NCBI GenBank assembly: GCA_963514095.1
Contig: OY741280.1
Coordinates: 19,482,054 to 19,546,053 of the forward strand
From: Eutrigla gurnardus
Lineage: Eukaryota > Chordata > Actinopteri > Perciformes > Triglidae
DNA length: 64,000 nucleotides
Reading direction: 5' to 3'
Shown: one piece after another, positions 1 through 13,004 of the stretch
Position numbering within the stretch: position 1 is the first letter of the stretch
Layout of the letters: each line of letters begins with the position of its first letter
Translations under genes and position numbers: made by a program
The notes under the pieces: generated by a model
The model's database searches: none
Told to the model about the DNA's origin: nothing
What the model saw: only the letters and a program-made list of their open reading frames with translations

Positions 1-1457
1 TCCAATGAATTGAAGCTTTTTTGTTTAATCTGCAGCATCCGTTCCCACTGCAGCGTTTCTGTCACTGAAACACAAAACAAAGACTAAAGCATGAGCGGGG
101 GTTCACATCTGCATCCTCACTGGCATCAGGGGGAAAGAACCTTCTCCACACAAGAGACAGCGGGCCCTACTGGGGCAGGATATGTCAAACAGATGTGATG
201 CAGATGTGAGCTGCAGACACATGGGATTGTTTTTAAGAGGGAGACACAAAGGAAAAGGGAATTTACTGACATTAAGACAAGCCTCTCCATTCACTGGCAT
301 CACACGGGAATCAACATGGCTTACACGGCTAATATGGGGGAATGAAAACCCCGGCAGGACTCGCATGGAAACAATGCGGTGTTCATGGACGGTCAGAGCA
401 AAGCTGAGGCTCCACACGCTTTATTTCTGTATGCACCACCTGCTGTGGAAGATTAGACAATTACACTGCTGTTTTTAGAGCCTTCAAACAGAGCAGGAGG
501 CTATGAATACTACACAGCTGCCATGTCATGCATGCACCCATCCCGAGCAGATCGACGGAGGGGAAAGCTCACAAACGCTGCATCACACATGAGCCAACGA
601 GACAGTGATCAAGTGTGTAAACGTGTTGACATGTGTGCGTTGCTATAGAGACGTTTGTCTGTGAGCGGCGGCGAGGCTCGTCTGTACGAGTGCACGACCG
701 CGTCTCTGCTTGGAGGCAGCCACCGTGTTCAGATGGGATCAATACTTCCCCTCTATCCTAATTGAAAGCGTGGCCTGGTTTTCTGTCATGCCTCCAGCAG
801 GAAACTACGATCACGTGGGGGAGATTTTTCTAGCAAATTGTAAAACCGGAGCTGAAAGAAATGTGTTATCACTCAAACATCCTGCTTGAAAAAGCAACGA
901 TGGGAGAGACTTTTAATGGCGTGCTGCCAACTTGTAAAAACGAGTGGGAATTGTAGTCCTTCTGTCTCCCCTAGATTAGAGGAGGCCAGCCTCTGCTGTC
1001 AGTATGGTATCAAACATGGCTGAATGTAGACAGTAAAGTGGTTGGAAGGCCTAGAAAACACAAAGTATGTTCCTCATAAAAAGCCAGCATACCAGGTCTG
1101 TTTATCGCACGCCACCACCCACCATCACACCCCCTCTGTGACCTCTCTCTTCCTCCCTCAGCTCTCAGCTGTGTTTCAGTTAGCTGGATGCTCAGCACAC
1201 ATTTTCATAAAAAAAGGTGAAACAACAAAAGAGTGTATTTTAAGGCAGGGGAGGATATCATAGAAACAGGGTAGAGTGGAAAGAAAAGAACAAAAGCATT
1301 TCCGAGACCTGGTCACCATAGCAACAGCTGTCAGGTTAACCGTGGCTCCCTAATCATCTAGCTGACACAAAACGAAATTGCGGAAATTGCATTGAAAAAA
1401 CCGGATGGATGTGTGGAGGGATATGAAAGCAGAGTCAACGGGGAAAAAGATGTATAA

Positions 1458-1614
1458 CATTAAAAGTGGGCATGTCAGTTTTTATTTGTTTATTTCATGT
1501 ATTTCGAAACATTAAAAGTGGGCATGTCAGTTTTTATTTGTTTATTTCATGTATTTCGAAACATTAAAAGTGGGCATGTCAGTTTTTATTTGTTTATTTC
1601 ATGTATTTCGAAAC
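1458..1614. repeat. Triplicated 52-bp tandem repeat
   Basis: CATTAAAAGTGGGCATGTCAG starts at 1458, 1510 and 1562, and the three 52-bp copies look identical. Confidence 0.93.
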
Positions 1615-3424
1615 ATTAATTACAGTTTAATTATCTGCAGCAGAATGAATCAGACAGATGGAGGTGAAAAGATGTTGTGATGAATAAAATGCTTCGTCAC
1701 CGTTCCAATCGGCAACAAATGGGAGCTGTTTTTAATCTGTAATCACAGATGATTTCTCAGCAGAGCTGAGATCAAACTATCTGGAACAAAACAACAGACG
1801 TGAGGAGGATGAATGTCATCATGGAAAGCCTTCGCAGAGGCAGCCAAGGAAATCACCAATTAAACCTCTTAATTGTGCTATTTTGTGGGTAACAACAGTT
1901 CAGATGAGTCAGGGAAATGTGATCAATAACTGCAATTTCTGTCATAAGAAGCAAAAAACAAACAAAAAAAAAAGAAATCCCACTGATCTCATGACTGACA
2001 GCCAGCACACAGACGCAATGCATTGTGGGGCAGTTGAGTATGTGCAGGAAGCTACAACCGCAGTCTCCCGAGCAGCTCCATGGAGCAGCTGTGGGGGGTT
2101 AATTTGCTCGCCCGGGGGATCTTTGTGGTATTCACTAACGCAGTCAAGGGTGTTACTCGCTCATTTCCCTCGCCGAGACCTCGCCCAGCACGTCTGGGGA
2201 CTCGGGTCACGAGCTAACAGACTGTAAATGCCACAGTGAACGTCCTATTTACTGGTCTAATTGCACTTGTGTTGGATCACCAGGCAGTGTTGTGGCAAAG
2301 GGACCCAGTGTTCACGATAAGGAGGGGCCCTAACAGAGATTTGGTCTCAAGCACACATGACTTAAGTTGGCAGACAGACAGATGGACAGACAGACAGACA
2401 CCTGGTAGAGTACCGTGAGGAATGCCATGCATCACACACACAGACATGTAAGAGGTCAATGAGCCGACACACAGCTGCAGTAATATAACAGGTGTTTGCA
2501 TGGTTCAGGTGTGGTGATAGCATTGTGAGTGTGTTATCACATGTATGTCCTCTCTCTCTCATATCGTTATCACAGACATATTCAAAACGGAAACAAAACG
2601 GAGGCTCTGCAGTCCAAAGGTCTTACCTTTCACAATAAAAGCCCTAGACACACCGCATAATGTTTGTTTACCAGAGGGGAAACTCCCACAACAGACTGCC
2701 AGATGCTGCTCTGGGACTGCGGGAATTTATTTGAAACTTTTAGTGAAAGAGTGTAACAGATGCGGACTGGGATATAAAAAAAAATCGGCCCTGGCGATCT
2801 GGTCCCTTTACAGGCCCAATAACATGCAACAGCCTTTTATAATTAAATAACACACACATTGAAGCAGTTCATAAAACGTTCAAATAATAACACACACTGC
2901 GTGGCACGGCGGCCATTTAGATGGAACAGAAAAATAAGCACCCTACCTTAACTTTGAAGTCAAATACATCCCATTAATTGATGGATCGCTGTTGGTTTTT
3001 AGGGAAAAGTCAAACACGCTGGTTTCAGTTTAGCGTGACGCGTTGATTCATTACGTGTTTGAAACAAGACGTTTAGCCTCGTCGTGGTTGGTGTTTGTCT
3101 GATTTGGTGATTACTGAAGAACAACTCTGTGTTAAATGGTTAAACTATCCGTAAGCTTTGCACATGTAGCTGCACCGGGCCCTTTAATTGATTTTCACGT
3201 AGCTTTGCTTGACCCCTGACCTGTCTGGGCGAGTCAACTTGCGGGGAGGGGCCACTTGAACTATGGACACACACTAAAGTGGGCCAATCCATTATATTTA
3301 GCAGACCAGTGCTGTTGCCTCATGTGAATTTATTTAAGTTTTTTTTTCCAGCTGCCCAAATCGACCCAAGAGTGCTTCGGCCCTCCTGACATTTACCAGA
3401 ACTGCCATAGGTCCAAACCTCTTT

Positions 3425-3570
3425 ACTTCCTGCACCTGTAGCCCCGCCCCCTGGCACTGCCAACCAGGTGCTTAAAGGGACAGTACAGGTAGGCGCAGGT
3501 CAGTACAGCCATACTCACCTGAATATCAGCAAAACACAATATGAAGCACAATAAACACAAAAGCATAAAA
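3425..3570 (+). repeat. Dispersed repeat family A, copy 1
   Basis: It shares ACTTCCTG, ACCTGTA, CCGCCCC, AACCAGGTG, TTAAAGGGACAGTACAG, CCTGAATATCAG and AGCAAAACACAATAT in order with 12820-12965, same orientation. No coding capacity; class unknown. Confidence 0.75.
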
Positions 3571-3615
3571 AATGTATCACCTAGCAATTACATTTCTTAC
3601 GTTCTCTCTATATAT

Positions 3616-3692
3616 GTAGGGGGCCCAGGGTTCGAATCCTGGTCTGGGTCCAGGTCCGGATTAGGGTTCCCTCTGTGTGGAGTTGGGGATGT
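3616..3692 (+). mobile_element. SINE fragment (B box and start of body)
   Basis: It contains a B-box-like GGTTCGAATCC followed by CCCTCTGTGTGGAGTTGGGGATG, which matches the matching part of the complete SINE at 9372-9762 in the opposite orientation. The A-box end and the whole 3' part are missing. Confidence 0.6.
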
Positions 3693-3992
3693 GATTGAAA
3701 ATCATATTTTACAGCCTAGAAAAAACAACAACCATGACAAATATGTACAACTAACCCGGTATATAGCGTATCATTTACCAATTTCAACAATCAGTGTTAA
3801 ACTGTTGATTTAGAGGCAAAAAAACAAACAAAGGTCAAGTGAACCTGAAAGCACAAACACATAAATCAGAACCAATATAACCCACAACGACAATGACAAA
3901 GCCACTTGACCTAGCTGTTACGCCAGATCATAAAAGCGTGGCAAATCACAGACGCCACCTGCTGCTCTTTGAAATCATTTTTTTTACAAGGT

Positions 3993-4077
3993 TACATGTT
4001 TGTTTATTGTCCCTCTACACCTCAGGGTTGGACTTACATGTTTGTTTATTGTCCCTCTACACCTCAGGGTTGGACAG
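3993..4077. repeat. 42-bp tandem duplication
   Basis: TTACATGTTTGTTTATTGTC followed by CCTCTACACCTCAGGGTTGGAC occurs twice in tandem with no visible differences. Confidence 0.88.
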
Positions 4078-5367
4078 TGAAATGTGACTTGCAGTCGCTT
4101 TACGCTTTAAGCTACATAAGAACAAATAAGTGATTCTTTTAAATGTAAAATGTTACTCAAACTCACCCTTTCTGAGATTATTTTGACTACAATGGAGGTT
4201 TCAGCATTATATTTGACACGTTTTCCCTCCTCCTCAACACGCATACAAATCTTCATACAGATGGAATTTATAATCCCTGTTGTGTTTCTATAAATACACT
4301 ATGGATGAAAACAAGGGATCAATAAAAACTGGGGCCAGACGTCATTCATGTGTCGGCCTGAACAGGATGAGAACAGCATCCACTGCCAACTCTAAAATCA
4401 GGAGCTCAACTGCTCATTATATTTAATACTGAATATTTCAGGAAGTGGGAGGGAGGGGCATTTTGGGGAAACTCCACTAATGTGAGCTGCCCAACCCTGT
4501 CATGCTTCCTCCCCCCAGCTGGTATTTAACTGTGGTAAACATGGCTGCTGCCAAAAATGTGTAGAAAAAAGAAAAAAAGAAGAAGCTTTCTGGCCCTTTA
4601 AGGCCCTTTACTCTGCTGCGACGGCCAATCGAGGGCCCGAGAATGTGGCTGACCGTCCTTGTGGACGACCTTGATGGAAGAGGGGTGAAGGATGTGTGAG
4701 GAGTGATGAATGAAGGAAGATGCATATATACTCTGGTTGTTAACCCTCTTCACTCCGTGTCTCCTGACGGCCCTGCAGAGTGTTGCATAATTCCCAGCGT
4801 GGGGGAGTGAGGAAAGATGGAGGGAGGGAGGGAGCAAGGAGAATGACTCACGATGCAACATGCACAACGACGCCACATTCATCGATTAGCAAAACCCTTC
4901 ATCACCACGAGGCACCGACGTTACACTTATAACCAGAAACTCCTGATTCTCTTGTATTTGGGCTTTTGAATGACTCATAATAAAGCTTATGAATGTGAAA
5001 GAGGTGCTCGATTTACACCTCAGATGATGTTGGACGGCTATCGTGGATCAGGAATAGGAGATTGTGGTGTGAAGCATCATTTTGCATAATATGACTTTTC
5101 AAATGAAAGTGATGTGTGTGGTTACAGGGTCGACGAGGACGTGTTGGTTTCAGTTGGAATTATGATGTTGGACTATGATTTTAAGATCAGCTGTCCCTTC
5201 ATGTCACGCCTATTTTCGGGGCCGTTCATATGCCGATTTTTTCAAATCCATTGATGTCAATGTAGACGCCATCAAGCTGCGACAAGGTCCTATTTTTCAG
5301 GGTGCAACAACTGCTAATTGAGACAAATAGTTCAACCTTTGGAACGCTGTATTCACTGTGAATAGCA

Positions 5368-5665
5368 AAAACACACATCGGCTGGTTTACTACAGCTGGA
5401 TGAACCTCAAATAAACAATTTTCTTGTGATTTAATTGCAATAAACACATGAAAATGATCATTTGTCCGAAGTCATGATTTGTCCATCTGCAAGACGATAA
5501 GCAAATAACTTTTTAAAAGGTTTTAAAACTTTTATGAACGGAGGTAGGCTAGGCTAACATTGCAGCCGCTCCTTCAACACAAATGTCATCTAGACGTAAG
5601 GAGGAGAATCTCAACGCTGCTAGGCTTTCTTGTCACAGTTGAAATATTTCTACTCGTGTGAATAA
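5368..5665 (+). repeat. Dispersed repeat family B, copy 1
   Basis: It shares ACACATCGGCTGGTTTACTA, GTGATTTAATTGCAATAAA, GGAGGAGAATCTCAAC and CAGTTGAAAT in order with 54109-54525, same orientation. Class unknown. Confidence 0.7.
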
Positions 5666-6450
5666 GCGCTGCAAATTGGCGTCTATTGCATTGACTCTGT
5701 ATGCAATGGCACAGAGTGGGAAAGATGTGAGGCAGTAAGTGGTTTGGCTGCCCGATACAGTACGGTGCTTCGGACCTGCTCAGCTACTCACCTGAGTAAT
5801 GGATCCACCTCAGACATCCGTCTCTCTCCGGCTCTCCTTATCGTCCATAATGTTGGTGTTCCATTTGGCCTGCAAACAAACAGCATCTCTGTTTCCCTGG
5901 GAACACACACACACACACACGGATGTTTCGAGGTGTCAGGGTGACCTTGTAGAGGAAATCACCGGCCGTTCATCATGTGACGGCTCTAGCAGAGCGAGCG
6001 ACAGGAGATTTGATAAGACCTTGAGATAACATCGGTCGGGGGCCGCGCGAGGCTTCGCCAGGAAGAAGCTGAGACACTGATGTAGTTACAGTACGATATC
6101 TGCTCCATTTCTCACAGGCTTAAGTATGTTAGTGGGCTACGTGCATTTATATCACCTAAGGGTGGTGTGCATTTTACATTTCATTGTTGCCATCCACCCA
6201 AAACTACGTCATGTGAGATTTTACATTGAGTTGACTGCATGTGCAAACAGCTGTTGACATCGTGGTTTTTGGTTGTCATCATCTTGGTTTGTGCGACCAG
6301 AAGTGACAGAACGGGAGGGAAATGACAGAACGTTTTTATTCTTTTGAAAAAAAACCCCCCAACAATTTTAGGCAAACAAAATTTTAAAATAAACTTTTCG
6401 TGAATTGAAAACATTGTGAAAGACTAAAATTTGTAAGATGAAAACTCGCT

Positions 6451-6648
6451 TTCTGGTCTGTTGGACTCTAAATGGACCACGATTTACTAAATTAACATCA
6501 GGCTGTATTGAAGAAGACTTTAGAGATTGAGACCATAAATCATGTTTAAAATGTTTACTGAGACAATAAATCCAGAGAGAATCGGGTCATTTTCTCACCA
6601 CTGAATGCAAGTTCTAGGCACTCCAGCGTCGGCTTCACTCTTCAGACC
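6451..6648 (+). repeat. Dispersed repeat family C, right part
   Basis: It contains TGTATTGAAGAAGACTTTAG, GACCATAAATCATGTTT and CGGCTTCACTCTTCAGACC. The same blocks occur reversed at 16078-16272. I recognise the family as common in teleost non-coding DNA but cannot name it. Confidence 0.7.
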
Positions 6649-7001
6649 TGCATGTCGCTGCCTGCAAACACATCATGAACCTGTTAAAGATCTCAGCTCA
6701 GCTGGTGAACACAGAGGAGAGGAGTTCACCTTATTGTAAAAACCAACAACCCCACACTGTGACGGGGTTACTGGACCTTTCCTCCAGAGTAATGGGGAGA
6801 AGCGGGTCCTGTAATGGCTGCTCATTTATCTTCTGGACACGCTCTGTAAATATAGAAACTCACAACTAAAAGGTAATCCAGTGCAGCAGGATGACATACT
6901 ACTGATAACAGCAGGCTGAGATAATTGCTGTGCTGAACACCTTGTACATTTTCAAAGGTTGGTTGAGGCTCTATTCGGTGGGTCAGAGAGAAAAGAGAGC
7001 A

Positions 7002-7053
7002 AGAAGAAGAAGAAGAAGAAGAAGAAGAAGAAGAAGAAGAAGAAGAAGAAGAA
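7002..7053. repeat. (GAA)n microsatellite
   Basis: About 17 perfect AAG/GAA triplets. Confidence 0.95.
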
Positions 7054-7744
7054 GACAAAAGCTCTTCCCTGATCTATTCTTTTTTATGAGTAAAAACTTT
7101 TGAATGGTTGAATGGAGGAAATGTGTCCATCTTTCAATCATGCCTGTATCTTCCTCTTTGGCATTTTGCTACACACCTATTAGTCACTCCATCAGCCGCT
7201 CCATCACAGCCGTGGCTCCACTCCGATGGGCTCTTCCATTTTAACAGCAGCTTCCCGGCTGAAATGGTTCCGGTTGGTGGAGGCTGCCGGGTGATTTAAC
7301 GTCGGGGAAGGCGGCTGTGACAGCAGCGTTAATGGGGAAAGTGTGTGATTTAGTACTTTAGGGTTGGTGTTTTAGGGAGGCAGCCTTGTTGAGTCTGGTT
7401 GAACATTTAAAACAGAGTTTGCTTTTTCCTGTTTAGGTGACATTTTGTGGTATTGTTTCTAACAAAATCAACTTAATTAAAGTAAGTAATTGAAAATGTG
7501 TCATTTCATTATCCATTTGTAAACATTGTCATCACTTCCATTATTTTTTAATTATTTTTCCAACTCCCACCCCTGAGGCCACTTTCCTTAATAAATGTCA
7601 ATTTTGTTTTGTGATGAATGTATGAAAATGATAAAACGTGGCTCCGTTTTCATCCTCTGACAACCGTTTTAATCAAATCAGCTTGAAATTAATCAAATCA
7701 GTTGATAGTTTATCACTCCATCTTTCATTTCACATCCATCCGGA

Positions 7745-7745
7745 T

Positions 7746-7832
<87 letters not shown>
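7745..7832. repeat. (GAAA)n microsatellite
   Basis: About 22 perfect GAAA tetramers. Confidence 0.95.
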
Positions 7833-7835
<3 letters not shown>

Positions 7836-8062
7836 TCATTTTAGACTCAACAGGGTAATTCCACCTATTTTGCCGTGTCTTCTATAAATAAACCTCTCTC
7901 TCAACCCTCCTCAGCCCATACAATCCGTTTGATGGACTATAAGAGACATGGAGGGATGGTGAGAGGCTGTTGCTTAGCAACCGTACACTGACTTGGCAGG
8001 TCATGTGAGCTGATGACTGGCACAGAAAGTGGTAGTAACACACTTGTGCCTGGGAGCAGGTC

Positions 8063-8065
<3 letters not shown>

Positions 8066-8158
<93 letters not shown>
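8066..8158. repeat. (CA)n microsatellite
   Basis: About 46 uninterrupted dinucleotides. Confidence 0.95.
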
Positions 8159-8159
<1 letters not shown>

Positions 8160-9357
8160 AATTGATTTCCTAATCATTTGAACGGTGTGTTTTTATGCTC
8201 ATGACCATGAAAGATAACCAAGTAAAAGGATAACATTCAGCCTTTGGGATGGACAGAGGTGAAAAAAGCCTTTTTGTTCAAAAATCTGAATCGGTCGGTC
8301 AAACTTTTAAAACTTCAGAAATCAGCCAAGAAAATGTGCAATCGGTGCATATTACATACGAGAGGGAGTATAAAGTCTGTATTTATGGATCAGCAAAGCC
8401 ACACATAACTGACTGAGGAAGGTGTCCTCCTTCAGACTGCTGGATGCTTTCACAGTCTGGTCTAACTGCAGTGTTACGTAAGGTGTGTGTGTGTGGGGGG
8501 GGGGGTAATGGATGTGCTGTTCTTTAATGGAGGACTGAGAGAACAGCACCTGAGCCTTGTAACATGTCACATTAAGATAACATTTAGAGGAATATGGTTC
8601 AAAAGCTGATTTTGACACGATACCTGAAACCAACACGTGACAGAAACAACAAAAATGTAAGTGAAACGACAATATTGGGAGGTCATTTCTCCAAACAAAC
8701 CCCAGCAGATAGCATTTCTGTTCATAAAACATGAATTTCCTAATCTATACGTCTTATTTGTAGAGTTAGACTGACAATAAAGGTGGTTTCAGTTTCACTT
8801 TCCAGTCAACTGCTGATGTAAAATAGATTCAGAGATAGCGAGCCACAAATGAAACGGCAATTCCTTCCAGCAATGTGCGGCTCAGTGAGAACGCTGATTG
8901 GCTGTGTTGTGTGCTGACTCCAGGAAACATCTAGCGAGACAGTTCCAGGGAAGTCCGGAGGCTGTTTAATACTGTACATGCAAATCAGAGAGGAGAGAGA
9001 GAAGTGTTTTCAGACCACTGAACAACCTATAAATGAGCTGCATCAGTTTAGAAAGAGTGCAGCGATCTCACATATTAGTTATATGGTAGCAGTGTTCTGG
9101 ATGAGCTGTCCAAAAAAGCCTTTTTGGGAAAGAAAAGTCATAGAAAACTAGTCTTTTCTAAGACTTGTAAAAGTGTATTTCTTGTTGGTTGAAATTCATA
9201 CTAACTTTCTGTTCTACCTTGACAATATCATTTGTGTAGGAAATTGGCAAATTGGGTAAAAAAAACCTCTTAGAATTATAATAATTTGGTGAATGAGTTA
9301 AGTAAGTGTGAGATTGTGAGACAGTTTTTTGCGAACACAAGTTGCCCCAGACTTGAG

Positions 9358-9371
9358 CCCTGGGTAACTCC
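9358..9371. repeat. Target-site duplication, left copy, of the SINE
   Basis: CCCTGGGTAACTCC, identical to 9763-9776 across the element. Confidence 0.88.
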
Positions 9372-9762
9372 ATCCATCCATCCATCCATCCATCCATCAT
9401 CTACCGCTTATCCTGTATTTAGGGTCACAGGGGGGCTGGAGCCAATCCCAGCTATCATTGGGCGAAGGCAGGGTTCACCCTGGACAGGTAACCAGTCTAT
9501 CAAAGGGCCGACATGTAGAGACAGACAACCATTCACACTCATATTCACACCTACGGGCAATTTAGAGTCATCAATGAACCTATCCCCATCCTGCATGTCT
9601 TTGGACTGTGAGAGGAAGCCGGAGAACCCGGAGAGAACCCACGCTTACACGGGGAGAACATGCAAACTCCACACAGAAGGAACCCGGGGCCGACCCGGGG
9701 ATCGAACCCGGGACCCTCTTGCTGTGAGGCGAGAGTGATACCCACTACACCACCGTGCAGCC
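9372..9762 (-). mobile_element. Complete tRNA-headed SINE with target-site duplication
   Basis: Read on the minus strand, the element starts GGCTGCACGGTGG. It carries a tRNA-like RNA polymerase III promoter, with an A box TGGTGTAGTGG (9741-9751) and a B box GGTTCGATCC (9699-9708). It continues into the body common in teleost genomes (TGTGTGGAGTTTGCATGTTC and CAGTCCAAAGACATGCA) and ends in a run of GGAT tetramers (9372-9398). It is flanked by a perfect 14-bp direct repeat, CCCTGGGTAACTCC, at 9358-9371 and 9763-9776. Such SINEs have no coding capacity and move using LINE enzymes. The intact duplication argues for a fairly recent insertion. Confidence 0.88.
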
Positions 9763-9776
9763 CCCTGGGTAACTCC
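9763..9776. repeat. Target-site duplication, right copy, of the SINE
   Basis: CCCTGGGTAACTCC, identical to 9358-9371. Confidence 0.88.
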
Positions 9777-12394
9777 CTTCTTTAAAAAAAAAAAGGTATT
9801 ATATTAAAAATTCAGAACATATTGAGAGACAGCAGAGAGAAGCTCGGATAACAACACACACAGAGGGAGAGTGACCTCATTCTCTGCTCAGATATTCCTT
9901 CACCATCGCTAATAGCTGTTGTTTGATCCTATATTAATGCTCTGAATGTCAAATTTAGCTCCTTTAAGTTGGCTTGCCAGTAACTTGAACCAGTTTACGA
10001 CCGGATGGTCTAAAATACAGTAATATTCCACTACTTGCCTCCTGATTGGTTGTTCTGATTGATCATCTGTAGTTATTTCCCAACCTCAAGCAGGATGTTT
10101 AATCAACGTTCATCCCACCGCTGCAGTGGAATAAGTGACAGCTGGCTGAACTTTGGACAAAGTTGAATGTTAATTAGATGTCAGCTTTGCCCTGACATTT
10201 TCCTCATTGGCTGCCCTTTAGCCTCTTTGTCTACTGATCCAGGAGTTTCACTGTCTGAAAGGATGATCCGTCTGCATAATAATATTGTGTATTTGTATTT
10301 GTGTGTATTTTTGCTTCCACGTCCACACAAGTGCAACACACATGTCCCACAATCCTTTGCTTCCCCATTAGTTGATCAACCAGATTGGATGAGTCTGATA
10401 GAAATTAAAATCAGCAGCTCTAATGTGCATCATCCATCCTGTTAATTGGCAGGTGCTGTGAGTAATTTACCAGAAGTAAAGCCATTGATCAAAATGTATT
10501 TTATATTTTTAAACTCGGCCACATGACAGAAAGTCTATTGTTTGAAGATTTAGTTTTCATTAAGAACTCCACTAAAATGCAGAGACATTCAGAGTCCAAC
10601 CAGGAAGTAAGCGTGCCGTGATCACGCCTCCCTGAGCATTCACCTTGATGGCCCACGGACCCTCCTGTAAACCCCCCGCCCCCCCTCTCCTGCCTCTCCT
10701 ATTGGATGAGACACAAAGCCAGAGCCGGCTCTGATTGGTTGCCAGGACCCAGCCTGTTGCTGGGCTGTTTCCATGGAGATCTCCATCACCCCCCCCAAAA
10801 GAAGGATGGAGAGGAGAAACAAGTGATGCCACCGACTGCTGGAGGGAAGACGAGATTAGGGAACGAGGAAGTCATAGAAGTGACGGGACAATGAAGTCAG
10901 TGAAGCGACTGTATAAATGGAGTAGAGGGAGGGGGGCACCGTGATTAAACGGCGAGGAGTTTTCTGTGTGTGGCTGCTGCAGTTAAGATGGCGCACGTTT
11001 TTTCAGAGGATGTGTCACCCTGCATCCTAATTTACAGAATCTAACTGATTTCAACTTTACGTCCTCTAATGTGTGCAGCAGAGCACAACAAGAATCACCA
11101 TTAAGGTATAAAAAAGGTAGAATAAGCGTCCTACAGTGAGTCAGGGCTCCGTATTTCACCAGATTAACGGCCGTTGAGTGTACTAATATGAGCCCACGCA
11201 TCGATTCGCCAAAACATAAATCTGTCTCCATAACGGGCCCTTAAGGTTTGTGCTAAAAATGTGAGAAATCGTTGATTCGTGATCACATTTGGCTTTTCAG
11301 TTCATTAAGCAACGCCATCATGTGCCTTTATTCTCACAAGCACCGTTTCCTTCAAGCTTTTTTTTCTCTGCGGATCAGCTATTAATGGCTGACGTGACTC
11401 ACCTGAACCCGAGATATGTGCAGAGGGAGGGATGAGGAGTGACATATGGACGAGCGGATGAGCAGGAGGTGATCGATGATGCACTGTGGGAAGCCGAGAG
11501 AGAGTCCATATTAACTCACAAGCAGCAGCAGCAGCAGAGATCTGATATAGAGTCAGTCCCACTAACACGTAATTTATAGTTGAATGCTGATTTATGGGCT
11601 TGACATATAGATATAGAATGTAATCTGCCTCTAAATGTAAGATTAATCTCACCTATCCCCGTTGAACAGGGCGTTTTTATTATTTGGTCTGACAGCCTTG
11701 AAACTGCAGAGGAAGAATAAATGCACCGCTTCTGTTGTTGCAGGAAAAGACGAATGTAAGGCAGATAAAGATACTAAACTTTGTAAAGTTGGACATTGGC
11801 TGTGGTCCAAAATGTTGGCAAGTTGGAAGACTTTCACCCAGGAAACAGCCGTTTGTGTCACATGTGAACGTTGAATTACTTAACTTTTGTTACATAACAT
11901 CTGGATTTGAAGTCCAGTCACATAAAAAGTGTAGTTATTTAACATAACAAAGCATATTTATTCAAGATACTTCAAGATATCAGAGTAAAAATGTTGTGCT
12001 AGGCTACTTGATGAGTTAAATGAGAAAAATAAACATATAATAGATGTATAGCAATTATTCCTGTACGTCCATTAAGTCATAATTAAAGAGCCTTTTTGAA
12101 GACATTTAAATCGATTCATAGCATAAATTCCTAAACGTTCCTTCTGCTTGTAACAGGATTTAAATGCGCTGCATAATGTTTTTGGTCACAAGGTGGCGCC
12201 ATCACTTTGCTGCTCTGCAGGAAGACGTACGGGAGTGAGTCTCATTCTACATCACAGCTCACATTCCTCACGAAGACGACTTCACCTGCGTGGAGTCGAT
12301 GTGAGTTGAGTGTGAAGTGATGGATGGAAACACGAGAGGAAGAGGAAGGAGAAGAATCCCATCCTGTTACGTGTCTGTGACCTTCAGGCTTTAC
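9777..12394. other. Non-coding, unrecognised
   Basis: G+C-richer segment at 10600-10940 with two CCAAT-type boxes (ATTGG) and a TATAAATG at about 10911. No transcript can be inferred. A weak promoter is possible. Confidence 0.4.
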
Positions 12395-12574
12395 CTGAAC
12401 AGTCAGTGTGACGAGGCGTGAAGGAGATCTCCCTCCTTCCTCTCCTTGACATCCCTCCTTCCCCTCCCCTGTCTCTCTCTCTGTCTGTCTCTCTGATGCT
12501 TGTCTCCATCTCAGCTAGTTTCTGTAGTAACTGCTCTCTCTGCTGGAGGACTGTTGGAACAGCATGTTGGACGT
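12395..12574 (-). CDS. Candidate coiled-coil exon, gene unknown
   Basis: This is a 180-bp open segment with a strong acceptor (CTTTTTCTGTATCTAG) and a donor (GTAAAG), phase 1 at both ends. The first 30 or so codons read V-Q-H-A-V-P-T-V-L-Q-Q-R-E-Q-L-L-Q-K-L-A-E-M-E-T-S-I, which has the look of an amphipathic helix or short coiled coil. The second half (R-E-T-D-R-E-R-D-R-G-G-E-G-G) runs through GA-rich simple sequence, which weakens the case because purine repeats give charged open frames by chance. No partner exon was found on either side and I do not recognise the protein. It could be one exon of a gene on the minus strand downstream of the nectin gene, or a fortuitous frame. Confidence 0.28.
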
Positions 12575-12819
12575 CTAGATACAGAAAAAGGGACCAACGG
12601 AGGTTTGGATGTTTCATTTAAAAACAGTATTGTATCCCAGGCTTTGATCCCGGGTTAAATCTTAATAAATATATAATTGAACATCTTGTTTTTATTTGTA
12701 AATCCTTTTAGATCCCAACTCCATGGAAGATGCAGAGTTCCTGTGTCCTGTGGCCTTCTCGGGGTTTTTTTCAATCCCAAACATACTATTCAAGCCCCCT
12801 TTTTCTCCTCCTTTATTTG

Positions 12820-12965
12820 CTACTTCCTGTACCTGTAACTCCGCCCCCTAAGAACCAGGTGTTTAAAGGGACAGTACAGCCAAATGTGGTCCCCTGAATA
12901 TCAGACAGCTTGTAAGATCACCAGCAAAACACAATATTAAGCACAGAAAACACAATAGCACTCCA
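12820..12965 (+). repeat. Dispersed repeat family A, copy 2
   Basis: Homologous to 3425-3570. It is followed directly by an ATATAC-type AT-rich run (12966-13022). Confidence 0.75.
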
Positions 12966-12967
12966 TA

Positions 12968-13004
<37 letters not shown>

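Larger units (their letters stand above)
1..5367. other. Non-coding, largely unrecognised
   Basis: Apart from the tandem repeats, SINE fragment and family A copy listed separately, I see no exons with both splice borders. A stretch at about 2750-3340 (GCGGACTGGGATATAA, AATCGGCCCTGG) looks like a decayed transposon, but I found no matching ends. Confidence 0.5.

Noticed and set aside
10911..11035. TATA-like box followed by ATGGCGCACG as a promoter and start
   Set aside because: The frame ends after 18 codons, and CCAAT/TATA matches are common by chance at this scale.
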